Assembly (NCBI GenBank): GCA_949282555.1
Contig: CASDPK010000020.1
Coordinates: 1 to 39,052, forward strand
DNA length: 39,052 nucleotides
Reading direction: 5' to 3'
Source of the DNA: an uncultured Lentisphaeraceae bacterium
GTDB lineage: Bacteria > Verrucomicrobiota > Kiritimatiellia > RFP12 > DVOR01
Shown here: in pieces, positions 24,840 to 32,467 of the stretch
How the letters are laid out: each line of letters begins with the position of its first letter
Position numbering within the stretch: the stretch's first letter is position 1
The notes under the pieces: generated by a model
The model's database searches: none
What the model was told of the DNA's origin: nothing
What the model saw: the letters and a program-made list of their open reading frames with translations, nothing else
Program-made: the position numbers and the translations under genes

Positions 24840-26729
24840 TCAAAGCGAGAGAATATAGAGCTCAAGATCGTTTAGCTCTTGTTCCGAAAGCCCCTGCGTG
24901 GTGCCGTGCTGATCGGCAGGGTTCCAAGTGGTAAGCACCTCCCGCATCGTACGGGCGCGGCCATCATAAAGATAGGGAGCCGTGCGCCAGCACTCGTTGA
25001 GCGTGGGCACATCAAACTTCCGCCCCATCATGTCGCGCGTCCCAAGGCCAAGATCATACAGCGGCGACTTCGTGCCATCATTCGGATCATTGGCAGCGGT
25101 GAAGTAGCGATCCGTCTTGTGGCATCCGGCACAATTCGCCTTGTTGGGGTCTTCAAAGATACGCTTGCCACGGGCAATGGCCTCGGCATTTTCCGGGCGG
25201 GCATAGGGAGAGACCTGGGGCCGCATCGAAAGCACATACGCGTCGATGCACTTGGCATCCTCCTCCGAAACATTCGTGAACTGAATGTGGTGGAAACCGG
25301 CGCGGTTGCAGTGCATCATGTCCTTGCGGATGCCCGTGATCATGGTCGGCGGCGTGACGCCCGAGAGATAGAGGCTCTTGGTCTGCTTGGGGTTCCCGAT
25401 GCCATCATTGAGCAAATCCCAGTTGAACCCATCGACGACACCATCAGGGTGGCAACTGGCACAGCTCTGCCACTGTTGGAAGCACTTGGTGCCGTCATTG
25501 AAGAGCATCTCACCACGGAGAGCAGAATCCTTTGAGAGATCAAGCAATGCGACCCCGTTCAACGGACGCACCTCGGGCTTGACGATCCGTTCCGTAAACG
25601 GGATCTCCACCAAGGCATCCGCGAAATAGCAGACCGCATAGGCCTTCGTATCCGTCGCAACGATCCCACGGGGGCCATCGGCCTCAAAGACAAAACGGCG
25701 GCGGATGCCGGACAGGAAGGAAAGGTCGTTATGCACCTCCGCCGCCGAAGAGGTAACCTCTGTGACCTTCTCCCCCGCGGCAGCCTTGGCAAGGCGCTCG
25801 TGCAACGCCGCCCGATCGATGACGCTCACCTCGCGCGTACCGGCATGCGTCACGACGATCCGCTTCCCATCCGGCGTGACGGACACGCCCCAGGGATTGG
25901 CCGCACCGAGATCAACATCATCCAAGAGAACGGTATTGACGTATTTTCCTGTCACACCATCAAACACAGACAGCGCCGCCGTGTTCATCCACCCACGCTC
26001 CAATTGCGTGGTCGGAAGCTGATAGCGCGCCTGCGTATGGGTCAGATAAATGAAGGCCCCATCCGGAGAGGCCGTGACCGCACGCACGCCGGTGGAACCA
26101 TCGGGGAGATGAATGTTGTCGAGGACCTCAAAGGTCTCAGCATTGATGACGGTCACACGGGAGGCAACATACTTCACAGGCTCAGCGGCATCATCCGGAA
26201 GCATATTGATAACGAACAGCAACTTGCCATCCTTGCCGAGGGCACAACCGTTGGCTTCGCGCACAGCCTTGGCCGTTTTCAACAATTCCAACGTCTTGGC
26301 GTCATACTTCTGCACATTTGCGTCGAAACGATTGCAAACGTACACGTACTTGCCATCCGGCGAAACAATCGGCGTCATCGGGCGGTTGCCCGTGATCACA
26401 TAGGCACCGTCTTCACGGCAAAGGCGCCCCTCATTTCCATCCTCGGCTGTGTAAAAGATCGTTCCATCCGGAGCGGCAGTCACACCCGTGACGGGCAAAG
26501 ACACCGTATCGGCGAAGAGACCAAGGAACCCGCCCACCTTCTTCGTAGAAGCGATGCTCCGCACTTCCTTCCCCGTAAAATCACGGAGCGAGACCTTGCA
26601 TCCACCCCGTTCTCCAACGATCAACGCGTCCTTCGTCGGAGTCATGCACATGGTTTCGGGCAACAACGCCTCCGCTTGCGCAAACGAGAGCGTCGCCAAG
26701 AGACAGGCCAACATCGTCAAGTGTTTCAT
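24840..26729 (-). CDS. Secreted beta-propeller dihaem cytochrome c
   Basis: The product is 629 residues. A signal peptide (MKHLTMLACLLATLSFAQA, cut near 19) is followed by a YVTN/cytochrome-D1-like beta-propeller (about 25-385), with repeats such as VSPDGKYVYVCNRFDANVQKYD, ASPDGAFIYLTHTQ and VTPDGKRIVVTHAGTREVSVID. The C-terminal part (about 400-629) has two haem sites, CASCH at 423-427 and CAGCH at 533-537, and a KFDVPTLNECWRTAPYLYDGRA stretch as in the MauG/CcpA dihaem peroxidase fold. So it should be a periplasmic redox enzyme or peroxidase. A start with GAGGA upstream at 26729 is sound. The RidA-like gene follows in the same operon. No cytochrome maturation or oxidase genes are in the window. 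Confidence 0.85.
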   Translation of the reverse strand: MKHLTMLACLLATLSFAQAEALLPETMCMTPTKDALIVGERGGCKVSLRDFTGKEVRSIASTKKVGGFLGLFADTVSLPVTGVTAAPDGTIFYTAEDGNEGRLCREDGAYVITGNRPMTPIVSPDGKYVYVCNRFDANVQKYDAKTLELLKTAKAVREANGCALGKDGKLLFVINMLPDDAAEPVKYVASRVTVINAETFEVLDNIHLPDGSTGVRAVTASPDGAFIYLTHTQARYQLPTTQLERGWMNTAALSVFDGVTGKYVNTVLLDDVDLGAANPWGVSVTPDGKRIVVTHAGTREVSVIDRAALHERLAKAAAGEKVTEVTSSAAEVHNDLSFLSGIRRRFVFEADGPRGIVATDTKAYAVCYFADALVEIPFTERIVKPEVRPLNGVALLDLSKDSALRGEMLFNDGTKCFQQWQSCASCHPDGVVDGFNWDLLNDGIGNPKQTKSLYLSGVTPPTMITGIRKDMMHCNRAGFHHIQFTNVSEEDAKCIDAYVLSMRPQVSPYARPENAEAIARGKRIFEDPNKANCAGCHKTDRYFTAANDPNDGTKSPLYDLGLGTRDMMGRKFDVPTLNECWRTAPYLYDGRARTMREVLTTWNPADQHGTTQGLSEQELNDLELYILSL

Positions 26730-26826
26730 TCAAGTGTCCTCAGAAACGGGTGTTCTCTAGAACCAATTACTGAGTCAGTCTAGCATAAGCGCGACGGAAA
26801 TGAAAACCTCCCGATTGTAGACCCGT

Positions 26827-26850
26827 GCCTGCATTCTCCCGTATGCAGGC
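26827..26850. repeat. Perfect inverted repeat between recA and cytochrome genes
   Basis: GCCTGCAT (26827-26834) pairs with ATGCAGGC (26843-26850) around an eight-base loop. It lies between the recA terminator and the promoter region of the cytochrome gene, and has no T-run. It could be a second recA terminator or an operator for the cytochrome operon. Confidence 0.55.
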
Positions 26851-26895
26851 CTCTTCGCGCCCTGCCCCATAGGCCCGCTAATTGCGCCAAAGAAA

Positions 26896-26922
26896 AGCCT
26901 CTCCGGTTTCACCAGAGAGGCT
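26896..26922 (-). terminator. recA terminator
   Basis: AGCCTCTC (26896-26903) pairs with GAGAGGCT (26915-26922); on the minus strand the stem is followed by TTTTCTTT. It lies about 25 bases after the recA stop. Confidence 0.85.
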
Positions 26923-26947
26923 CCAAAGCCGTGCGACTCGGAATGAC

Positions 26948-28021
26948 TCACTCCGTAGCAGAAGCCTCGGACGTCTCCTCTGTCGCGGAGGCACGGTTCA
27001 TGTTTCCTGGGGCAAAGACCTCACGATGTTCAAGCACCTTGGCCCGGATCTTCTCAAGCATATCGGGATTCGAGCGCAAAAACTCCGTGGCCGCGGCCGC
27101 ACCCTGGCCAATCTGCTCACTTTCGAAACTGAGCCAGCTACCGCGCTTCGCAACGACACCGGCGGCGATGGCCGCATCAAGGACGGAGCCCTCCCACGAA
27201 ATGCCACGGGCATACAGAATGTCAAACTCCGCTTCAGTGAACGGCGGCGCGACTTTGTTCTTGACCACGTTCACGCGCGTACGGTTGCCGATGGCCTTGC
27301 CCGTCGGGTCCTTGATCGTCGCAATGCGCGCAATCTTCATGCGCACCGACGAGTAAAATTTGAGCGCATTGCCACCGGTCGTCGTCTCCGGAGAGCCAAA
27401 CATCACGCCGATCTTCATACGAATCTGGTTGGTGAAGATGCAAAGCGTCTTCGTTGTGGCGAGCAATCCTGTGAGTTTCCGCATGGCCTGCGACATCAAG
27501 CGCGCTTGCGCCCCCATATGCGAATCACCGATATCGCCATCCAATTCGCTCTGCGGGACAAGCGCCGCCACCGAATCCACGATCACCACATCCACCGCAC
27601 CGGAGCGCACCAACTGCTCCGTGATCTGCAAGGCCTCTTCCCCAGAATTGGGCTGCGAAAGCAGAAGGTTGTCCACATCCACACCAATGCGGCGCGCATA
27701 CGCAATATCCAAGGCATGCTCGGCATCAATGAACGCCACAATGCCGCCTTGGCGCTGCGCATTGGCGGCAATATGCAGAGACAACGTGGTCTTGCCCGAC
27801 GATTCATTGCCGAAGATCTCAATGATGCGTCCCCGAGGCACGCCCCCCACCCCCAGCGCCAAATCAAGCGAAAATGCGCCGGTGGAAATGACCGGGACAT
27901 CCTGCACCTCCACGTCGCCCATCTTCATAATTGCGGTGGTGCCGAATTCCTTCCGAATTTGGTTAAGCACTGCACTCAACTTATCGGCGGCGGGAGTCGA
28001 TACGGTCTTTTTCTCTGCCAT
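26948..28021 (-). CDS. recA: Recombinase RecA
   Basis: RecA forms filaments on single-stranded DNA, pairs it with homologous duplex and drives the SOS response. The product is 357 residues, standard. Walker A is GNESSGKTT at 71-79: residue 72 is Asn where most RecA have Pro (GPESSGKTT). Walker [14 protein letters not shown], loop L1 [48 protein letters not shown] (L2) and the acidic C-terminal tail ([11 protein letters not shown]) are as expected. No E. coli-type or Bacillus-type LexA box is visible upstream. The promoter is an extended -10. It is monocistronic, between the recA terminator and the divergent nanA region. Confidence 0.97.
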   Translation of the reverse strand: MAEKKTVSTPAADKLSAVLNQIRKEFGTTAIMKMGDVEVQDVPVISTGAFSLDLALGVGGVPRGRIIEIFGNESSGKTTLSLHIAANAQRQGGIVAFIDAEHALDIAYARRIGVDVDNLLLSQPNSGEEALQITEQLVRSGAVDVVIVDSVAALVPQSELDGDIGDSHMGAQARLMSQAMRKLTGLLATTKTLCIFTNQIRMKIGVMFGSPETTTGGNALKFYSSVRMKIARIATIKDPTGKAIGNRTRVNVVKNKVAPPFTEAEFDILYARGISWEGSVLDAAIAAGVVAKRGSWLSFESEQIGQGAAAATEFLRSNPDMLEKIRAKVLEHREVFAPGNMNRASATEETSEASATE

Positions 28022-28057
28022 GACGCTGGATTCCTCAAACTGAATGTAACGTCATGA

Positions 28058-28068
28058 AGTATACCACA
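28058..28068 (-). promoter_or_regulatory. Extended -10 box of recA
   Basis: The minus strand reads TGTGGTATACT (TATACT at 28058-28063), with no recognisable -35. The leader would be about 30 bases. It is nearly identical to the boxes at argS (TGTGGTACACT) and rpsU (TGTGGTATCAT). Confidence 0.6.
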
Positions 28069-28119
28069 AACCTCGACACAGGCCGAAACAACAAAAGGGT
28101 GAAAAAGTCCTGTCAAGAC

Positions 28120-28140
28120 GGTTCCACTTTTGAGTGGACC
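28120..28140. promoter_or_regulatory. Inverted repeat in the recA-nanA intergenic region
   Basis: GGT-T-CCACT and AGTGGACC flank the loop TTTG, an eight-base stem with one bulged T. A related half-site GTCCACTT recurs at 28179-28186. It lies upstream of the nanA promoter and could be a repressor site for the sialate genes or a hairpin of no function. It does not match the E. coli NanR repeats. Confidence 0.4.
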
Positions 28141-28234
28141 TATGGAATCCCCCAAAAAACCGCGTCCTACCCCTAAAGTCCACTTCCAACACTGCGACCA
28201 CCTCCTCATGAGTCTTCCCTTTTGCAGTGGCGTC

Positions 28235-28263
28235 TTGCACCTCCGGTCAGTTTGTTCCATAAT
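28235..28263 (+). promoter_or_regulatory. nanA promoter
   Basis: TTGCAC (28235-28240) and CATAAT (28258-28263) are 17 bases apart, close to the sigma-70 consensus. The expected start is near 28270, about 30 bases before nanA. It differs from the extended -10 type seen at housekeeping genes. Confidence 0.7.
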
Positions 28264-28300
28264 AAGTGCATCTGTCGAAACACCAAAAAGGAGCACCGAC

Positions 28301-29191
28301 ATGAAAAAGCTTGAAGGCCTCATTGCCGCACCCCACACTCCGTTCAACGCCGATGGAAGCGTTAATCTTGATCTCATCCCCAAGCAAGTAGAAACGCTGT
28401 TGCGCCAGAAAGTTATCGGCGCTTACATTTGCGGCACCACCGGCGAAGGAATCTGCTGCTCAGTGGCAGAACGCAAGAGCGTGATGAAAGCGTGGGCCGA
28501 TGCGGCCAAAGGAAAGCTTTTCCTTATTTGTCATGTGGGTGCGCTCTCCGTTGCGGACGCCCGTGAATTGGCCGCCTATGCGCAAGAGATTGGCTTGGAT
28601 GCCACAAGTATCGTCCCCCCCAACTTTTTCAAGCCCGCAAGCATCGACGCACTGATCGACTACATCAACGCCGTGTTGGTGGCGGCCCCGGATCTGCCCT
28701 TCTACTACTACCACACGGGCATGAGCGGCGTGACGTTCGACATGGAGCAGTTCCTGATCAAGGCCGATGGCCGTATCCCTCAGTTGGCGGGCATCAAGTT
28801 CAATTATCCCGACCTCTATATGTTCCAGCGGTGCCTGCGCGCCTGCGGAGGGAAGTACGACATCACTTGGGGCATCGATGAATGGTTTGCCGGGGCGCTT
28901 GCCTGCGGCGCGAAATCCGCGATCGGCTCCACCTACAATTACGCCGCCCCTCTCTACTACGGCATCTGGGAAGCCTACAAGCACGCCGACCAAGCCGCCA
29001 TCGACAAGGGCATGGCAAAGGTTTGCCGGATCGTCGACCTGCTCGTGAAGTATGGCGGTGTCGTGGGCGGCAAAGCCATGATGGCAATCCATGGATTGGA
29101 TATGCCAACCGTCCGCCCCCCGCTGACGAACCTCACGCCCGAACAGCGCAAGGACTGTGCCGACACCGTGGCCGCCATTTTGGCGGAGTGA
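28301..29191 (+). CDS. nanA: N-acetylneuraminate lyase
   Basis: NanA splits N-acetylneuraminate to N-acetylmannosamine and pyruvate in the cytoplasm. The product is 296 residues of the DHDPS/NAL TIM-barrel family. GTTGEG near 45-50 binds the pyruvate carboxylate, the YYYHTGMSGV tyrosine near 137 is the proton relay, and K166 in GIKFNYPD is the Schiff-base lysine. The NAL-type GIDEW and GSTYN favour sialate lyase over dihydrodipicolinate synthase. The true start is ATG 28301 with AAAAAGGAG at 28285-28293, although the frame is open further upstream. The gene is followed by the 2-epimerase, which would act on its product, and a 15-base intercistronic hairpin separates them. Confidence 0.93.
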   Translation: MKKLEGLIAAPHTPFNADGSVNLDLIPKQVETLLRQKVIGAYICGTTGEGICCSVAERKSVMKAWADAAKGKLFLICHVGALSVADARELAAYAQEIGLDATSIVPPNFFKPASIDALIDYINAVLVAAPDLPFYYYHTGMSGVTFDMEQFLIKADGRIPQLAGIKFNYPDLYMFQRCLRACGGKYDITWGIDEWFAGALACGAKSAIGSTYNYAAPLYYGIWEAYKHADQAAIDKGMAKVCRIVDLLVKYGGVVGGKAMMAIHGLDMPTVRPPLTNLTPEQRKDCADTVAAILAE

Positions 29192-29196
29192 TTCCC

Positions 29197-29238
29197 CGTT
29201 GCCCCGTGCCGGACGATCAATCCCCGGCACGGGCAACG
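29197..29238 (+). repeat. Long intercistronic hairpin between nanA and the epimerase
   Basis: The 16 bases at 29197-29212 (CGTTGCCCCGTGCCGG) pair with the 15 at 29224-29238, with one bulged C, around an 11-base loop. It starts six bases after the nanA stop. No T-run follows, so it may protect the nanA mRNA end or attenuate rather than terminate. Confidence 0.7.
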
Positions 29239-29268
29239 ATGCAAACGGTAAGGAGGGAGGAGAGCATC

Positions 29269-30453
29269 ATGCTCAGCACTGAGAGATTGCAAACGTTGGA
29301 AACCGTCTATCATGACGGCTTGTTGTGCGATGTCGTGCCCTTCTGGATGGAGCACGGACTGGACAAAGAATACGGCGGCATCATGACCGGCGTCGATCGC
29401 CGGGGCAACCGCATTGACGATGACAAAGGCGTTTGGCAGCAGGGGCGCTTCGCGTGGACGCTTGGCTTCCTCTGCAACCACGTGGAGCGCCGTCCGGAAT
29501 GGGTCAGCGCGGCCAAGGGGACACTGGAGTTCTTGCGGAAATACTGCTACGACCGTGACGGGCGGATGTTTTTCCACATGACCCGGCGCGGCGACCCCAT
29601 CCGGAAACGGCGCTATGCCTTCTCCGAAAGCTTCGCCAGCATTGCTTACGGTGAGTATGCCCGCCTCACCGGCTCCGAGGAATACGCCGACTTGGCCCGC
29701 AAGACCTACAAGATTTACGGTGACCATGTGGATTTCCCCCCGAAGTTCACGGACGTGCGCCCCACACGCGGTTTGGGCCACCCCATGATCAACATCGTCA
29801 CCTGCCAGCGTCTGCGCGAGAGTATTGGTTATGAAGAGGCGAATGCCCGCATCGACCAAGCCATCGCCGACATCGTCAAGTATCATCTGAAGCCCGAGAT
29901 TCGGTGCGTGATGGAAACCGTCGCCCCCGACGGAGCCATCATTGATCACATCGACGCACGCACGCTCAACCCCGGCCACGCCATTGAGGGCGCATGGTTC
30001 ATCATGAACGAAGGCAAACGCCGTGGCCGCACGGACTATATCCGCATCGGCTTGGACATGCTCGATTGGTCTTGGGAGCGTGGTTGGGACAAGGAATACG
30101 GCGGCATCTTGTATTACCGCGACGTCTTCAACCACCCTGTCAGCGAATATTGGCAGGACATGAAATTCTGGTGGCCCCACAACGAAGTCTGCATCGCCAC
30201 GCTGTTGGCCTATCAGCTCACCGGGGCCGAAAAGTATGCCAAGATGCACACGTTGGCGCACGACTGGACCTACGCGCACTTCCCCGACCGTGAGTGCGGC
30301 GAATGGTACGGCTATCTCGCCCGCGATGGGCGCGTCTGCTCCGACCTCAAGGGCAACCTCTACAAAGGTTGCTTCCATGTGCCGCGCATGCAGTACGAAT
30401 GCTGGCAGCTCTGCCGTGAACTCCTCAAGGACGGGCCGCTGAACCTTGTCTGA
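29269..30453 (+). CDS. N-acylglucosamine 2-epimerase
   Basis: This enzyme interconverts N-acetylmannosamine and N-acetylglucosamine (AGE/renin-binding-protein family) without phosphorylation. The product is 394 residues with the (alpha/alpha)6 barrel signatures: WQQGRFAWTL near 60, RRYAFSESFASIAYGEYA, NPGHAIEGAW with a catalytic His near 240-250, RGWDKEYGGILYYRD and WWPHNEV with the second catalytic His. A very strong ribosome site (AAGGAGGGAGGAG at 29250-29262) precedes ATG 29269. It follows nanA and turns that enzyme's ManNAc into GlcNAc, so no NanK/NanE phosphorylating route is needed. Upstream open frame from 28882 is not part of the gene. Confidence 0.92.
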   Translation: MLSTERLQTLETVYHDGLLCDVVPFWMEHGLDKEYGGIMTGVDRRGNRIDDDKGVWQQGRFAWTLGFLCNHVERRPEWVSAAKGTLEFLRKYCYDRDGRMFFHMTRRGDPIRKRRYAFSESFASIAYGEYARLTGSEEYADLARKTYKIYGDHVDFPPKFTDVRPTRGLGHPMINIVTCQRLRESIGYEEANARIDQAIADIVKYHLKPEIRCVMETVAPDGAIIDHIDARTLNPGHAIEGAWFIMNEGKRRGRTDYIRIGLDMLDWSWERGWDKEYGGILYYRDVFNHPVSEYWQDMKFWWPHNEVCIATLLAYQLTGAEKYAKMHTLAHDWTYAHFPDRECGEWYGYLARDGRVCSDLKGNLYKGCFHVPRMQYECWQLCRELLKDGPLNLV

Positions 30454-30895
30454 GATCATTGCACGGTTTATCGACCCCGCTCTCTTCTGGGAGCTCTTTT
30501 GGTATCTCTTGGCCGGACTGTGCTCCACCGCCGTCAGCCAAGTGGGATATTCGCTATGCTTCCGGAAGTGGGGCTTGGGGAATGTGTGGTCCAAAATCCT
30601 TTCATGGATTGGAGCCGCCACCACCGCTTTTGTCATGATGCGGTGGCTCGCGTTTCGGGGAACCGAAAGCGGCCTTTGGGAATCCGCTTGGAAATTCTAC
30701 TCCACACGCGTGCTCACCGCGGCCCTCACGGTGTGGCTTCTGTGGCTCATCATCGACCGTTGGTTGCGCTGGGATCTCACGGATCGCGAACGCGTGAAAC
30801 AAGAATACGGCTGGTGGCCCGAAATCTTCAACCTCGCCGTCACCCTGCTTGAGATTTTGATCAATTACTTTATCGCCAAGTTCCTCGTCTTTTGA
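30446..30895 (+). CDS. GtrA-like four-helix membrane protein
   Basis: The product is about 149 residues with four transmembrane helices: WYLLAGLCSTAVSQVGYSL, WIGAATTAFVMMRWLAF, ALTVWLLWLIID and FNLAVTLLEILINYFIAKFLVF. The layout and the closing NYFIAKFLVF fit the GtrA family, which helps flip or present polyprenyl-linked sugars. No ATG exists near the start. The likely start is TTG 30446, overlapping the epimerase stop by eight bases, with AAGGA further upstream. It is probably co-translated with the epimerase, an unusual partner for a sialate pathway. Confidence 0.75.
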   Translation: MSEIIARFIDPALFWELFWYLLAGLCSTAVSQVGYSLCFRKWGLGNVWSKILSWIGAATTAFVMMRWLAFRGTESGLWESAWKFYSTRVLTAALTVWLLWLIIDRWLRWDLTDRERVKQEYGWWPEIFNLAVTLLEILINYFIAKFLVF

Positions 30896-31146
30896 CGGAG
30901 TCTTTCGAAAACCGTTGTGTCCGCGTGTGCTTTCCCATGACTGCAGATACACCGCAGGTGGGGATGTTCCCAATAGATGAAGCCTTCGATTTCCTTCCCA
31001 TAAACCCATAATCAATCGAGCTAGATGATGTTCGGAGGGAAGTTTCATTGCTCCCCCTGACGTACCTAACAAGAAAAGTCCTGCGTTCTTCAACGGCTTT
31101 CCCATCTCTCCATCTCTTTGAATCTTCACGTTCAAACTAAAACGAT
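30896..31146. other. Gap before the beta-lactamase
   Basis: About 250 bases without a gene. I see no strong terminator after the GtrA-like gene and no convincing promoter or ribosome site for the beta-lactamase. Confidence 0.5.
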
Positions 31147-32127
31147 ATGAACCTTCTGTCCATCGCCTCAGAGAAAATCCTTGACGCCTTCAGACATCAC
31201 CTCCGAGCCATAACCATTTGGGTTTTTCTGAGTTGCGCCATCATACTAGCCGCCATCATCTTTTGTACAACATCACCAAAAAGCAACAAAACAGGCATCG
31301 TATCCTTTGACGCTCTCTCCAATACTCTCACAGATATTGCATCTTCCTACCCTGGGGAAATCGGTGTCGCCGTGATTGTCAATGGCGGGACAATCATTAC
31401 CGTCAACAACAAAAACGTCTATCCCATGATGAGTGTCTTCAAAGTCCATCAAGCTTTGGCAGTTTGCCATGAACTTGACCGCAAAGGGCTTCCCCTTGAC
31501 ACCACGGTAACACTTAATAGGGCAGAACTTGATCCCAAAACGTGGAGCCCCATGCTGAAAGAACATCACGAGCCAATCATCGCATTGAAAATTGAAGACT
31601 TGCTACGCTACACACTCACTCAAAGTGACAATAATGCAAGTAATTTTATGTTCAAGAAGTTAGTCTCCATCAACCAACCCGACTCGTTCATTGCCACGCT
31701 CATCCCCCGCGCATGCTTTCAGATAGCCTATACGGAAGAGGAAATGTCTGCCGACCACACCAAGGCTTATTCCAATTATACGTCGCCGCTTGGCGCAGCA
31801 ATGCTAATGAACCGCCTGTTCACCGAAGATTTGCTCAGTCCCGAAAAGCAATGCTTCATTGTAAACACTCTGAAAGCATGCAAAACAGGGACCGACAGAA
31901 TCACCGCTCCACTGCCTAAAGACAAGGGCCTCATCATCGCCCATAAAACAGGGTCCGGTTATACCAATGAAAATGGAGTCCTTGCGGCCCACAACGATGT
32001 CGCTTACATCCGCCTCCCCAACGGGTTCTATTACACACTGGCTGTATTCGTCAAAGATTTCGACGGTAACGAATGCAAGCCTCAGAAGCAATTGCGCACA
32101 TCTCCGCGACCGTCTATTCATCATTAA
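31147..32127 (+). CDS. Class A beta-lactamase (A2-like), C-terminus frameshifted
   Basis: The open frame is 326 residues. An N-terminal hydrophobic segment (about 22-40) would export or anchor it. The class A set is present: SVFK at 96-99 (Ser70 and Lys73), SDN at 160-162, a glutamate in EEEMSADHTKAYSNYTSP near 197-213 (the Glu166 region in the form of subclass A2, as in CfxA/PER), and HKTGSG at 266-271. The final 17 residues (CKPQKQLRTSPRPSIHH) do not look like a beta-lactamase. In the -1 frame from 32073 the expected helix appears (EAIAHISATVY) and runs to a stop at 32142-32144. So there is a one-base frameshift near 32071-32075. No ribosome site precedes the ATG and the DNA is AT-richer than neighbours, which suggests transfer. 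Confidence 0.85.
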   Translation: MNLLSIASEKILDAFRHHLRAITIWVFLSCAIILAAIIFCTTSPKSNKTGIVSFDALSNTLTDIASSYPGEIGVAVIVNGGTIITVNNKNVYPMMSVFKVHQALAVCHELDRKGLPLDTTVTLNRAELDPKTWSPMLKEHHEPIIALKIEDLLRYTLTQSDNNASNFMFKKLVSINQPDSFIATLIPRACFQIAYTEEEMSADHTKAYSNYTSPLGAAMLMNRLFTEDLLSPEKQCFIVNTLKACKTGTDRITAPLPKDKGLIIAHKTGSGYTNENGVLAAHNDVAYIRLPNGFYYTLAVFVKDFDGNECKPQKQLRTSPRPSIHH

Positions 32128-32144
32128 TGCAATGTGTGAAATAA
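32073..32144 (+). pseudogene. Displaced C-terminal helix of the beta-lactamase
   Basis: Read from 32073 in the frame -1 relative to the main gene, this gives MQASEAIAHIS followed by ATVYSSLMQCVK and a stop. It matches the C-terminal alpha helix expected after FVKDFDGNE. A single base lost around the GAATGC at 32071-32076, a sequencing error or programmed slippage would explain it. Confidence 0.75.
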
Positions 32145-32467
32145 ATCCCATACTACTCCAGAACGATTGGTGTTGGGAATGAAGACGGGAAGCTCATCCC
32201 AAGAAATATCGGGTTTCGCACAGATGTGACATCTTCGTCAAATATCACATATCATTCCTCTTTCCCTTCAATCGGTGTACAAGCAAGGCAAGTTCTGAGG
32301 CCACTCACCACATTCACTTCAGACACTCCGTAGTCCATCGTGAGATGCACTACATCGCACTGCATGGTGCGGAACATTTCCAAAGACGCCCCATTGAAGC
32401 GTCGAAATCATCACGCTCTAGGGAAAGATCGGAAACATTCGAAAGGCGTGACGCGCCCGCCAGTGGT
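32145..32467. other. Gene-free stretch after the beta-lactamase
   Basis: About 320 bases with no gene, promoter or terminator I can support. A 12-base string AGTCCATCGTGA near 32333 also occurs near 19422, next to the AT-rich orphan region; this may be chance. Confidence 0.5.

Noticed and set aside
28022..28120. LexA (SOS) box upstream of recA
   Set aside because: Neither the E. coli (CTG-N10-CAG) nor the Bacillus (GAAC-N4-GTTC) pattern was found; a lineage-specific box cannot be excluded.
28882..29268. N-terminal extension of the 2-epimerase
   Set aside because: It overlaps nanA in another frame; the strong ribosome site and family start are at 29269.
31138..31143. TAAAAC as a -10 for the beta-lactamase
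   Set aside because: It lies only three bases before the ATG, so transcription would begin inside the gene.
19410..32345. Shared 12-base AGTCCATCGTGA near 19422 and 32333 as a repeat element
   Set aside because: Two copies of 12 bases with no longer match around them are weak support, and flanks differ.
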